From: Rhodospirillales bacterium
GTDB lineage: Bacteria > Pseudomonadota > Alphaproteobacteria > Rhodospirillales > Magnetovibrionaceae
Reading direction: 5' to 3'
Length of the DNA: 64,000 bases
NCBI GenBank assembly: GCA_024653965.1
Contig: JANLGW010000026.1
Location: 1 to 64,000, forward strand
Shown: positions 44,055-52,036 of the stretch, one piece after another
Position numbering within the stretch: the stretch's first letter is position 1
Layout of the letters: every line of letters begins with the position of its first letter
Notes under the pieces: generated by a model
Told to the model about the DNA's origin: nothing
Database searches by the model: none
What the model saw: only the letters and a program-made list of their open reading frames with translations
Made by a program: the position numbers and the translations under genes

Positions 44055-44099
44055 GGTAACTGAATGTAACGGCCCCGGCAGGTGTTACAAACGGTTACA
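44055..44099. promoter_or_regulatory. Paired 10-bp-phased operators for the OmpR-type regulator
   Basis: Two direct-repeat pairs face each other: GGTAAC-TGAA-TGTAAC (44055-44070) and, inverted, GTTACA-AACG-GTTACA (44084-44099). Each half-site pair repeats every 10 bp, the typical geometry for OmpR/PhoB-family dimers. One pair lies 45 bp from the regulator start and the other about 110 bp from the Met-rich gene start. Confidence 0.65.
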
Positions 44100-44208
44100 C
44101 TTCAGCCCTTTTGCAGAAACGCGCCAGCAACACAGGGGGTGTTAAATGAAAGCATCAGAACTGGGAAAACACCCAGGCGTCAATTCAACCCCGAATGGGA
44201 GACCGATC

Positions 44209-44625
44209 ATGAAACGCAGAACCTTTATCATCACCGCCGCCACGTTGGGCCTCGGCACCTTAGTCGCCGCTGGCGCCGCGCTGGCAAACGGCCCAGGCTA
44301 CATGCAAGGCCAGATGGGCAACATGCAAGGCCAGGGCTTTATGCACGGTCAAGGCGGGGGCTTCATGCAAGGCAACGGTTATGGCCCGGGCGCATACGGC
44401 GACTGCCCCAACAACCAAGCCTTGGACAAACCGCTCACCGTTGACGACGTGCGCACGAACCTGGAACAGAACCTTGAACGGAGCGGCAACGACCGCCTTA
44501 AAGTCGGCAAAGTCGAAGACAAAGACGACAAGACCATCACCGCGGAAATCGTAACCGTAGATGACAGCTTGGTCCGCCGCATCGAAATCGACAAGGCAAC
44601 CGGTCGTCACACCCCGATCAAATAG
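44209..44625 (+). CDS. Exported Met/Gln/Gly-rich protein, PepSY-like C-terminus
   Basis: A 138-residue secreted protein. ATG 44209 is chosen because GGGAGA lies 6 nt upstream; an ATG at 44146 lacks one. A signal peptide (RRTFIITAATLGLGTLVAAGAALA) leads to MQGQMGNMQGQGFMHGQGGG repeats (six MxG-type turns), then a small domain with DDVRTNLEQNLERSG and IEIDKATGRHTPIK, like PepSY modules. Met/His-rich repeats often bind copper. Function unknown; likely a target of the divergent two-component system. Confidence 0.75.
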   Translation: MKRRTFIITAATLGLGTLVAAGAALANGPGYMQGQMGNMQGQGFMHGQGGGFMQGNGYGPGAYGDCPNNQALDKPLTVDDVRTNLEQNLERSGNDRLKVGKVEDKDDKTITAEIVTVDDSLVRRIEIDKATGRHTPIK

Positions 44626-44667
44626 GCACCCGTTCAGGCCTCCCCCTCCCTGGCCTGAATGCAAAAG

Positions 44668-44698
44668 CGGCTCCGCACGAATTTCGCGGAGCCGTTTT
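44668..44698 (+). terminator. Rho-independent terminator
   Basis: CGGCTCCGC (44668-44676) pairs with GCGGAGCCG (44686-44694), followed by TTTT. It ends the Met-rich protein transcript; the A-run on the other side may let it act for the opposite strand as well. Confidence 0.88.
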
Positions 44699-44709
44699 CT
44701 GTTGCACGC

Positions 44710-45531
44710 TTAGTGCGACATCAACACCGGGAGCGTCATATGGCTCAACATATGCTCGGTCACGCCACCGAACACCAATTCGCGCCACCGCGCATGACCA
44801 TATGCCCCCATAACCAACATGTCCGATCCGAAATCCGCCGCCGACGAAAGCAACTTTTCGCCCACTTTCACATCATCCGTCTGCAAATGGCGCACTTCCA
44901 CCTGAATGTCATGCCGCGCCAGATGGGTGGCGATATCCACCCCGACCATGGCGGACCGATCTTCATTGGGACTCAGCGACAGCACATTTACTGCCCGAGC
45001 CATCTGCAACAGGGGAATAGCATCCCCCAAGGCCCGCGCCGCTGCGCGTGAACCGTCCCAGGCGACCAAAATGTTCTGGCCCACATTTTCAAACTTGCCC
45101 TGATAGGGTATGGCCAAAACCGGTCGACCCAAGGACAGCGCCACCCGTCCGGCGATGCCTAAATTGATGGCGGCGGTCGTTTCCGGATTTGTTTGACCGA
45201 TGACCACCAAATCAGCGTGACGGCCATGCAGCTTCAGCGCTTCGATCGCATCGCCCTGAACCGCACGCCACTCGGTACTGACGGAAGCGCCCTTTATGGC
45301 TTTGTCGAATGCAGCCTGCGCATTGTCGCGATCTTGCCGGGCATAGCCTTCTTGGGCTTTCAGCATTTCACTGGTGAGCTGAGCCTCAACATAAGCAGGA
45401 ACGTCAGGCGGCTGCGTCACGTGCAGTCCGACAAGGTGCGCGCCGTGGTCCTCGGCCAGCTTGACCGCCACGCGAGCGCGCTCGTCAATCGAGACGCCCC
45501 CCATATGCACGATGATGTCCTTGTAAGCCAT
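44710..45531 (-). CDS. Universal stress protein, tandem Usp domains
   Basis: A 273-residue protein with two UspA folds. Domain 1 (about 1-140) contains DIIVHMGGVSIDERARVAVKLAE and DLVVIGQTNPE; domain 2 (about 145-273) contains NILVAWDGSRAAARALGDAIPLL and MLVMGAYGHARWRELVFGGVTEHML, including the GxGxxxR-like ATP loop (MGAYGHARWRE). Cytoplasmic stress protein of unknown partner. Convergent with the Met-rich gene. Confidence 0.92.
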   Translation of the reverse strand: MAYKDIIVHMGGVSIDERARVAVKLAEDHGAHLVGLHVTQPPDVPAYVEAQLTSEMLKAQEGYARQDRDNAQAAFDKAIKGASVSTEWRAVQGDAIEALKLHGRHADLVVIGQTNPETTAAINLGIAGRVALSLGRPVLAIPYQGKFENVGQNILVAWDGSRAAARALGDAIPLLQMARAVNVLSLSPNEDRSAMVGVDIATHLARHDIQVEVRHLQTDDVKVGEKLLSSAADFGSDMLVMGAYGHARWRELVFGGVTEHMLSHMTLPVLMSH

Positions 45532-45689
45532 GTTCCTTCTCCCAATTCAAAGGTTCAACGAACGCCGTCGGCCCATTATAAACGCCAACCGATAGCCCTT
45601 GTCCATGCCAGTCAATATTGTTCAAAAAGAACGTTGCCCAGAACGGGCGGATAGAGCACTGTAAACGCCTCCCCAGGCGATAACGAAAG

Positions 45690-47081
45690 ATGCCCACCAT
45701 GACCGATCCACGCCCCAATTCCACCGCCCAGCGCGACAAGGAAACCCTGATCCACCCCTACACCAATCTCAGGGCGCACCTGGAAACGGGGCCGTTGGTG
45801 ATCACGCGCGGCGAAGGCGTGCATGTCTATGGCGAAGACGGAACCCCATACATCGAAGGCATGGCCGGATTGTGGTGTACCGCGCTGGGCTGGAGCGAGC
45901 CGCGCCTGATCGAAGCCGCCAAGGCGGCGATGGAGCGCCTGCCGTTTTATCATTCCTTCACCCACAAGGTGCCCGACGTCACCGTGGATTTGGCGGAAAA
46001 ATTGCTGGCGATGGCACCCGTTCCAATGGGCAAGGTGTTCTTCGCCAATTCCGGTTCCGAAGCCATCGATACGGCGCTGAAATTGGTGTGGTACATCAAC
46101 AACGTGCGCGGCAAACCGATGAAGAAAAAAGTCATCGCGCGCGAAAAAGCCTATCACGGCACCACCGTCGCTTCGGCCAGCCTCACCGGCCTTCCGGCCA
46201 ACCACGGCGGTTTTGATTTACCGATTGCAGGCGTTCTACGCGTCAGCTGTCCGCACCACTACCGCTTCGCCAAAACAGGCGAAACGGATGAAGCCTTCGC
46301 CACCCGCCTGGCCGATGAATTGGACGCCATGATCTTAGCCGAAGGCCCCGACACGGTGGCGGCGTTTTTTGCCGAACCGGTGATGGGCGCAGGCGGCGTG
46401 CTGATCCCGCCCGCGACATATTTCGAAAAAATCCAGGCGGTGCTGAAGCGTCACGACGTGTTGCTGATCGCCGACGAAGTGATCTGCGGCTTTGGGCGTA
46501 CCGGCAACATGTGGGGCAGTCAGACCTATGGCTTAAAACCCGACATGATAGCCATGGCCAAGGCCCTGTCGTCGGCCTACATCCCCATTTCCGCGCTGAT
46601 GGTGTCGGAAGAAATTTTCCAAGACATGGTCAAGGCGTCGGACAGCTATCCCGTGTTCGGTCACGGCTTCACCTATGGCGGACACCCGGTGGCCTGCGCG
46701 GTGGCGCTGGAAACGCTCAGGATTTACGAAGAACGCAACATCGTCGGCCACGTGCGCAATATGGCACCAACGCTGCAAAATGGCCTTCGTGCGTTGCTGG
46801 ACCACCCCTTGGTCGGTGAAGCGCGCGGCATCGGCCTGATTGGCGCGCTAGAACTGGTGGCGAACAAAGAAACCCATGCCAGCTTCGAGCCTAAACGCGG
46901 CGTCGGCGCGTATGCCATCAAACGCATGCAGGCCAACGGCGTGATCGGGCGCGCCATGGGTGACACCCTGGCGTTTTCTCCGCCACTGATCATCACTCAA
47001 GCGGAAATTGAAGACATGCTGACGCGCACCCATAAAGCGCTCGATGAGGTTCAGGCTTGGTTAAACGGCAAAACAACCTAA
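45690..47081 (+). CDS. Class III PLP-dependent aminotransferase
   Basis: A 463-residue omega-aminotransferase-type enzyme. [53 protein letters not shown], the PLP aspartate in [15 protein letters not shown] and the PLP lysine in [14 protein letters not shown] are all present. Likely transfers an amino group from a non-alpha amino acid or polyamine to pyruvate; the exact donor cannot be told. ATG 45690 or 45699 (MTDPRP) may be the start. Confidence 0.9.
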   Translation: MPTMTDPRPNSTAQRDKETLIHPYTNLRAHLETGPLVITRGEGVHVYGEDGTPYIEGMAGLWCTALGWSEPRLIEAAKAAMERLPFYHSFTHKVPDVTVDLAEKLLAMAPVPMGKVFFANSGSEAIDTALKLVWYINNVRGKPMKKKVIAREKAYHGTTVASASLTGLPANHGGFDLPIAGVLRVSCPHHYRFAKTGETDEAFATRLADELDAMILAEGPDTVAAFFAEPVMGAGGVLIPPATYFEKIQAVLKRHDVLLIADEVICGFGRTGNMWGSQTYGLKPDMIAMAKALSSAYIPISALMVSEEIFQDMVKASDSYPVFGHGFTYGGHPVACAVALETLRIYEERNIVGHVRNMAPTLQNGLRALLDHPLVGEARGIGLIGALELVANKETHASFEPKRGVGAYAIKRMQANGVIGRAMGDTLAFSPPLIITQAEIEDMLTRTHKALDEVQAWLNGKTT

Positions 47082-47223
47082 AAATGCCATAAAGCTCAAG
47101 GATTCTTGCGCCAGTTCAATCGATTCGGTTAAGATGGTCCAAATCGATAAAACACACAGGCTTCGGACGCGGATAAAATCAAGAAAACCGCGAAAGTCCG
47201 GGGTGGCCCTTGCGGAGGACTGG

Positions 47224-48444
47224 ATGAACTACGAGCAATTCTTTGCCGACAAAATCGCTGAACTTAAAGCAGAAGGCCGCTATCGCGTTTTCGCCGATAT
47301 CGAACGGCAAGCAGGCAAATTCCCGCGCGCGCTGGTCCACGCGGATGGCCGCGATGACGTCGTCAAGGAGATCGCGGTGTGGTGCTCCAACGATTATATG
47401 GGCATGGGGCAAAACCCCGCCGCCATCGAAGCCATGCGCACCACGGCGGAAAGTTATGGCGTCGGCGCAGGCGGCACGCGCAACATTTCCGGCACCATGC
47501 ACGAACACATCTTGCTGGAACGCGAACTGGCCGATCTGCACCACACCGAAAGCTCTTTACTGTTTCAGTCGGGCTGGATCGCCAACTTAACGACATTGTC
47601 CACGGTGGGATCCATGTTGCCGGGCTGCGTCATCGTTTCCGACAGCAAAAACCACAACTCCATGATCGAAGGCATTCGTCACAGCAAGGCGGAAAAACAC
47701 ATCTTCCGTCACAATGACTTGGCCGATCTGGAAAACGTTCTGAAATCTATCGATCCGGCGCTGCCCAAGCTGGTCGCCTTTGAAAGCGTCTATTCCATGG
47801 AAGGCGACATCGCGCCGATGAAAGGCATCTGCGATTTGGCCGACAAATACGGCGCCATGACGTTCTTGGACGAAGTCCATGCGGTGGGCATGTATGGCCA
47901 GCGCGGCGCCGGTGTCGCCGAGCGCGACGGCGTGATGGACCGCATCACCATCATTCAAGGCACCCTGGCCAAAGCCTTCGGCGTCATCGGCGGATACATC
48001 GCGGGCAGTCAGGCCATGTGCGACTTCGTACGCTCGTATGGCGCGGGTTTCATCTTTTCCAGCTCCATGCCGCCTGCTGTCGCCGCCGCCGCGCGCGCCA
48101 ACGTGAACTACCTAAAAAACCACAATGAACTGCGCATCCGCCACCAAGAGCGCGCCGCCACCTTAAAACAGCGCTTCCGCGAAGCGGGCATCCCGGTGAT
48201 GGATAGCGTCAGCCACATCGTGCCCGTAATGGTAGGCGACGCGGTGCTGTGCAAACAGGCCGCCGACGAACTGATGGCCAAGCACAACATTTATGTGCAG
48301 CCCATCAACTACCCCACCGTGGAACGCGGCACGGAACGCCTGCGCTTCACCCCCACCCCGCACCACGACGACCAATTGATGGACGAACTGGTCGAAGCGG
48401 TGAAGGAAGTGTGGGGGCGTTTAGGCCTGAAAGCCGCCGCTTAA
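47224..48444 (+). CDS. hemA: 5-aminolevulinate synthase
   Basis: PLP enzyme that condenses glycine with succinyl-CoA to 5-aminolevulinate, the C4 route typical of alphaproteobacteria. ATG 47224 gives 406 residues, the family length, and GGAGG lies 7 nt upstream. Signatures: [37 protein letters not shown]-type [20 protein letters not shown] and the PLP lysine in [17 protein letters not shown]. Followed by a strong terminator. Confidence 0.96.
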   Translation: MNYEQFFADKIAELKAEGRYRVFADIERQAGKFPRALVHADGRDDVVKEIAVWCSNDYMGMGQNPAAIEAMRTTAESYGVGAGGTRNISGTMHEHILLERELADLHHTESSLLFQSGWIANLTTLSTVGSMLPGCVIVSDSKNHNSMIEGIRHSKAEKHIFRHNDLADLENVLKSIDPALPKLVAFESVYSMEGDIAPMKGICDLADKYGAMTFLDEVHAVGMYGQRGAGVAERDGVMDRITIIQGTLAKAFGVIGGYIAGSQAMCDFVRSYGAGFIFSSSMPPAVAAAARANVNYLKNHNELRIRHQERAATLKQRFREAGIPVMDSVSHIVPVMVGDAVLCKQAADELMAKHNIYVQPINYPTVERGTERLRFTPTPHHDDQLMDELVEAVKEVWGRLGLKAAA

Positions 48445-48474
48445 ATCGGCCTCGCTTCACCCGAACAAACAATG

Positions 48475-48501
48475 CGGCGGCCCCACAACGGTCGCCGTTT
48501 T
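48475..48501 (+). terminator. Rho-independent terminator of hemA
   Basis: CGGCGGCC (48475-48482) pairs with GGTCGCCG (48490-48497) with one G-T wobble, then TTTT. Confidence 0.85.
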
Positions 48502-48540
48502 GCTTGCAATGAAGAACTATATCTAAAATCTTTTTTTGAT

Positions 48541-48600
48541 GGGATTATCAATTCAACGCAGTTGACCACTCCGCTACGCGTCTACTGCAGCTAGACGTGT
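48541..48600. other. Structured AT-rich island boundary
   Basis: ACGCGTCTA (48576-48584) pairs with TAGACGTGT (48592-48600) around a 7-nt loop. On the minus strand, 48541-48575 can be folded into a D-arm (GCGG/CTGC) but no anticodon stem pairs, so it is not a working tRNA. It marks the left edge of the AT-rich segment. Confidence 0.35.
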
Positions 48601-48685
48601 TGCAACTAAAGGAAATATACGCTACGTGAAATGCTCCCAAGAGTATTGGCGTGCATTCTGTTCCCCCCTCTATTAGGCATAAGTT

Positions 48686-49363
48686 TTGTCAGAAACAATT
48701 GCCCGAGTGATTAAGAGCATGAGAATAAAGCGTAAATTATTGCCAATACCTCCTTGGGCTGAAAATTCCCTTCAAGGAATTACCTATTGGATTGGACATC
48801 GACGCTGCCTTTATAAAAATTACCCATTATCTGAAGGCGCTTTGGTCGCCGAAGTATGTAACCTTATTCACGCAAACTTATCCGATAATTTTACGTTGCA
48901 TTGCGAAGAACAATACTCATCACTTATCAAAGACGATAACAGACTGGCTAAACGTGCAAGAGCTGATCTTGTGATTACAAAAAAGGTAACGGGAAATAGC
49001 GAGAAACCTACGCCTAAATTTGTCATTGAAGTTAAAAGGGCGAGTGCTCCAAAAAAGAAAATTGATGAAGACCTTGCTCGACTATCCGTAGTTCGCGAGC
49101 ACCTTACCAATGTTCGCGCATTTTTGTTCGTAATCGCTGAGGCACATCGCCCCTCTCGCTTCGTAAATGAAGACGGAACTTCCATTCTAGGCAAGCACCA
49201 AATTCCATACTCAACGGGATATTTTCGAGTTAGGCGCACTTGGAAAGCCGCTCATGCATATACCAAGCGTGATCGTGCTCAATACGCGTGTCTCCTCGAA
49301 GTTTATCCCCCAACGACCAATGTCCGTCGTCGAATTAAGCCACTTACTAAACGATCCAACTGA
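48686..49363 (+). CDS. Putative PD-(D/E)XK nuclease-like protein
   Basis: A 225-residue protein of distinctly AT-rich composition. The central RARADLVITKK...PKFVIEVKRAS has the D-x(n)-E-x-K order of PD-(D/E)XK nucleases, preceded by an acidic helix (EGALVAEVCNLI). The C-terminus is very basic (RRRIKPLTKRSN). TTG 48686 is the first start; ATG 48719 is an alternative. No methylase or partner gene is adjacent, so it could be an orphan restriction-type or mobile-element protein. Composition suggests recent transfer. Confidence 0.6.
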   Translation: MSETIARVIKSMRIKRKLLPIPPWAENSLQGITYWIGHRRCLYKNYPLSEGALVAEVCNLIHANLSDNFTLHCEEQYSSLIKDDNRLAKRARADLVITKKVTGNSEKPTPKFVIEVKRASAPKKKIDEDLARLSVVREHLTNVRAFLFVIAEAHRPSRFVNEDGTSILGKHQIPYSTGYFRVRRTWKAAHAYTKRDRAQYACLLEVYPPTTNVRRRIKPLTKRSN

Positions 49364-49505
49364 CCCGAGCCCATCAACAACATATCCCACGATATCGTGA
49401 TGGCAAGACCGAACATCCCACCCGATTACCCCACACGTCACGTTCAGCGACGGGTAACATTTTTTGTGTTAACATGCCCCGCGTATTGAGGAGTCGCTTT
49501 AAGCC

Positions 49506-50060
49506 GTGTTTGCCGACAACACCCTAACGCCGAAAGAGGCCATCCGGCTGTGCGCCCTGGGCACCCTTGCCCAGGCGGACGCCCCCATGCGCTATTCGGC
49601 GTTGGCGAACGCCATCCGTCACTTTACCAGCCGCATCACCGGGCCATCGCTCGATATCATGGGCACGTCGATCGAACTGCTGAAATACGAAGGCTTGGTC
49701 ACCCCCATCGGCGGCGACGGCATGGAAGATGACGCCCCTTTGGCCTTAACCGCCCTTGGCCGTGCCGAGCTGGTCACCCTGATGACCTCGCGCATCCGTT
49801 CCCAAGGCGGCGAGGTCAACAAGCTGATCGCCACGCTGAAACTACGTTTTTTGCATCTCATTGAATCCGTTGAGCAAATTCGCCAAATCGATTTGATGAT
49901 CGAAGCAACGGACACGGAAATCGCGCGCCTTGACGATCTGCGGGCCACTCATGCAGATACGCCTGGATACCTGGGCGATTGGCTAGACCATGATATCCAC
50001 CAGTTGGAAAACCATCTCCACTGGCTGGAGGGCCTACGCGAAAAATTGTGTTTGGCCTAA
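49506..50060 (+). CDS. Hypothetical protein, winged-helix and coiled-coil character
   Basis: A 184-residue cytoplasmic protein. Residues about 10-95 look like a winged helix (MRYSALANAIRHFTSR, SIELLKYEGLVTPIG, LALTALGRAELVTLM), and 100-184 form long helices (EVNKLIATLKLRFLHLIESVEQI, LENHLHWLEGLREKLCLA), an arrangement recalling PadR regulators. GTG 49506 is the start. No close family is recognised. Confidence 0.65.
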   Translation: MFADNTLTPKEAIRLCALGTLAQADAPMRYSALANAIRHFTSRITGPSLDIMGTSIELLKYEGLVTPIGGDGMEDDAPLALTALGRAELVTLMTSRIRSQGGEVNKLIATLKLRFLHLIESVEQIRQIDLMIEATDTEIARLDDLRATHADTPGYLGDWLDHDIHQLENHLHWLEGLREKLCLA

Positions 50061-50209
50061 TGCCTTGTAATCCCTACCGATATTCCAGAGCATAGTCCAC
50101 TTGGCGGATGACCCTAGTGACTCCGGCGCATGGTTGTGTTTTGCTTGCGCGCCTAAACTCAACATAGAGTGCGAATAGCCGCCGCTTATACGACAAAGAA
50201 GTGGGTGTC

Positions 50210-50500
50210 ATGGGTCCGTATAACCGAAAAATACTTGATAAAATCCTGGCTTTTATTCACGACGACGCATGTGAATTGGCGGTCCAGGCTTGGGCGGAAT
50301 ATCGCCAACGCGTTTCGGACACATGCAACAACTGCCATTACCCGGACGGTAAACAAACACACAGTTGCGCCATGTGCCTAGAAAGCAAGCTACGCACCCT
50401 TAGCCTTTATCATCACAGCGATGATTATTTTGAAAACCAGCTTGTCCACGCGGCGCGGAAATTGAACCAATTCAAACCACAACCAAGTAACGTCACTTAA
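50210..50500 (+). CDS. Small Cys-rich protein, possible zinc ribbon
   Basis: A 96-residue protein. CNNCHYPDGKQTHSCAMC has two CxxC-type pairs (C-x2-C, 11 residues, C-x2-C), a likely zinc knuckle. The flanks are helical. ATG 50210 is chosen over GTG 50201. Function unknown. A bidirectional terminator follows. Confidence 0.6.
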   Translation: MGPYNRKILDKILAFIHDDACELAVQAWAEYRQRVSDTCNNCHYPDGKQTHSCAMCLESKLRTLSLYHHSDDYFENQLVHAARKLNQFKPQPSNVT

Positions 50501-50534
50501 ATTCCCGCCCACAGCTATCCCCTATGCCCAATAA

Positions 50535-50563
50535 AAAGCCCGCCAGTTCGATCGGCGGGCTTT
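50535..50563. terminator. Bidirectional rho-independent terminator
   Basis: AAAGCCCGCC (50535-50544) pairs perfectly with GGCGGGCTTT (50554-50563) around a 9-nt loop. A- and T-rich flanks allow it to end both the zinc-ribbon gene and the Hpt gene. Confidence 0.9.
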
Positions 50564-50587
50564 ATGTATAAATAGATGGTGATGCGA

Positions 50588-51085
50588 CTATTTTGCCTTT
50601 TCGCCCACCAACGAGAGGCCCATCAGCAGTTGGCGGCCTTCATTACCGCCGTCGCCCTTCAATTCCTTGGTGATGACCACACGCATGGCGTCGATGTGCA
50701 CGCGGATCATGCCCTGCTCACGCGGGCCGGCTTTATCTAGGGTTTCCAAAAGGCGGCACAGATGATCGCCGATTGCGGTCATCAGATCATAACCAAAACT
50801 GCCCCCCTGGCCCTTCATATCGTGAGAAATCTGGAACAGAGCTTCAAGATTTTCCTTATCGCTGCCCTCGCCCGCCTTCATTTTCGCAAAAGCGGCCTCT
50901 AGACGAACGAAATCATCCCGAACCCATTTCAGGTAATCGTCCGCCAGACTGGCGATAACTTCCTCGGCCCTAGCCAAGGCATCCAAATCAACGGCGCCGG
51001 GCCCGCCCTTTTCCACCTTGGACTGAAGGGTCTGCGGCGGCCTAATGATCTGCGAGCTTGCAGCAGGTTTTTGTTGGTCTGACAT
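50588..51085 (-). CDS. Stand-alone Hpt phosphotransfer protein
   Basis: A 165-residue protein. After a disordered N-terminus (about 1-30) comes a four-helix Hpt module with FQISHDMKGQGGSFGYDL; His88 is the phospho-acceptor. It lies 93 nt downstream of, and in the same direction as, the receiver protein with the FliM-like tail, so the two probably form a phosphorelay pair. No hybrid kinase is in the window. Confidence 0.85.
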   Translation of the reverse strand: MSDQQKPAASSQIIRPPQTLQSKVEKGGPGAVDLDALARAEEVIASLADDYLKWVRDDFVRLEAAFAKMKAGEGSDKENLEALFQISHDMKGQGGSFGYDLMTAIGDHLCRLLETLDKAGPREQGMIRVHIDAMRVVITKELKGDGGNEGRQLLMGLSLVGEKAK

Positions 51086-51178
51086 CCCGTGAGCACCCTA
51101 TTTTTCGATTGGCCTTAAAGGCTGCGTTAGTTTTATGTGTGCTAAAAAAACGATAGTTCCAGCAATTTTTAATGGCCC

Positions 51179-51760
51179 TTATCCGTTCAGCAAGGCATTG
51201 ATTTCGTCTTGCGACAGTTCACCCGCAGATCCACCGCCGCCACCACCGCCACCGCCACCAGCAGAAGCATCCTCGGACTTACGCCGTTCCGCCCCATTGT
51301 AGTTGGGATTGTTTTTGCGCCGACGATCCGGCCCAAAATACATGCCGGCACGCACAAACGGTCGGGGGTTTTCGATAATGGAGCGGATGCGGGAATACAG
51401 CTTCTTGGCCGAAATGGGTTTGGCCAAAAACTCGTGGACACCGCTGTCGCGGGCCTCCATCACCCGGTTCATTTCGGTATGCCCGGTCAGCATGATGATC
51501 GGCACGAACGGATTGGGACTGTCGGAACCGGTACGCACCATCCGCACGAAATCCAGACCGTCAAGCGGCGACATGTTCCAGTCGCAAACAATCACATCAG
51601 CCGGGAAGTGGCGCAATTCCTTAAATGCGTCGGCGCCATCACCCGCTTCCAGTACACTTTTAACCCCAAGCGCGTGCAGAATGCTTTTAACCAAAGCCCG
51701 CATATGCCTGTTGTCATCGACAATCAAAAAGTTGAGCCGCGACAGGTTGTAATCAGTCAT
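51179..51760 (-). CDS. Receiver-domain protein with poly-Gly linker and FliM-like CheY-binding peptide
   Basis: A 193-residue protein. Residues about 10-130 are a complete receiver (LIVDDNRHMRALVKSIL, VIVCDWNMSPLDG with phospho-Asp60, IIMLTGHTEM, FLAKPIS). Then a basic stretch (GPDRRRKNNPNYNGAERR), a run of about ten glycines, and the C-terminal end LSQDEINALLNG. That last peptide is almost identical to the N-terminal segment of FliM/FliY that binds phospho-CheY (LSQxEIDALLNG). The family with this tail is not one I know to be characterised; see findings. Confidence 0.85.
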   Translation of the reverse strand: MTDYNLSRLNFLIVDDNRHMRALVKSILHALGVKSVLEAGDGADAFKELRHFPADVIVCDWNMSPLDGLDFVRMVRTGSDSPNPFVPIIMLTGHTEMNRVMEARDSGVHEFLAKPISAKKLYSRIRSIIENPRPFVRAGMYFGPDRRRKNNPNYNGAERRKSEDASAGGGGGGGGGGSAGELSQDEINALLNG

Positions 51761-52036
51761 AAAACTCGCTAGTCCCCAAGGCTGCCCGAATGAATCCCTT
51801 CGGCGCCATCATCCCCCCATTTTCGGTTAAGCAAAACCTCGCCTCCCCCATACCGAAGCATTCTCACCGTTTGAGGTCTGTAAATCCAGTGCTTTTTACA
51901 AATTCCCCGGTTAGAGGCCCACTTTAAGCAAACGCTGGCCTTTACGCGCGGAGCACAGAGCGCTACACCTTGATTTTCCGCCCATTGCCCCCCGAAAGGC
52001 CCCGAAGGGGCCGTCAAGAACAAACGAACCAAACCC

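Noticed and set aside
48541-48575. tRNA-like D-arm on the minus strand
   Set aside because: A GCGG/CTGC stem with a GG-containing loop can be drawn, but the anticodon stem does not pair and no acceptor or T-arm follows. Not called as tRNA.
51233-51265. GC-rich trinucleotide-like run as a separate repeat element
   Set aside because: It is the coding sequence for the glycine linker of the receiver protein (minus-strand GGT/GGC codons), explained by that gene.
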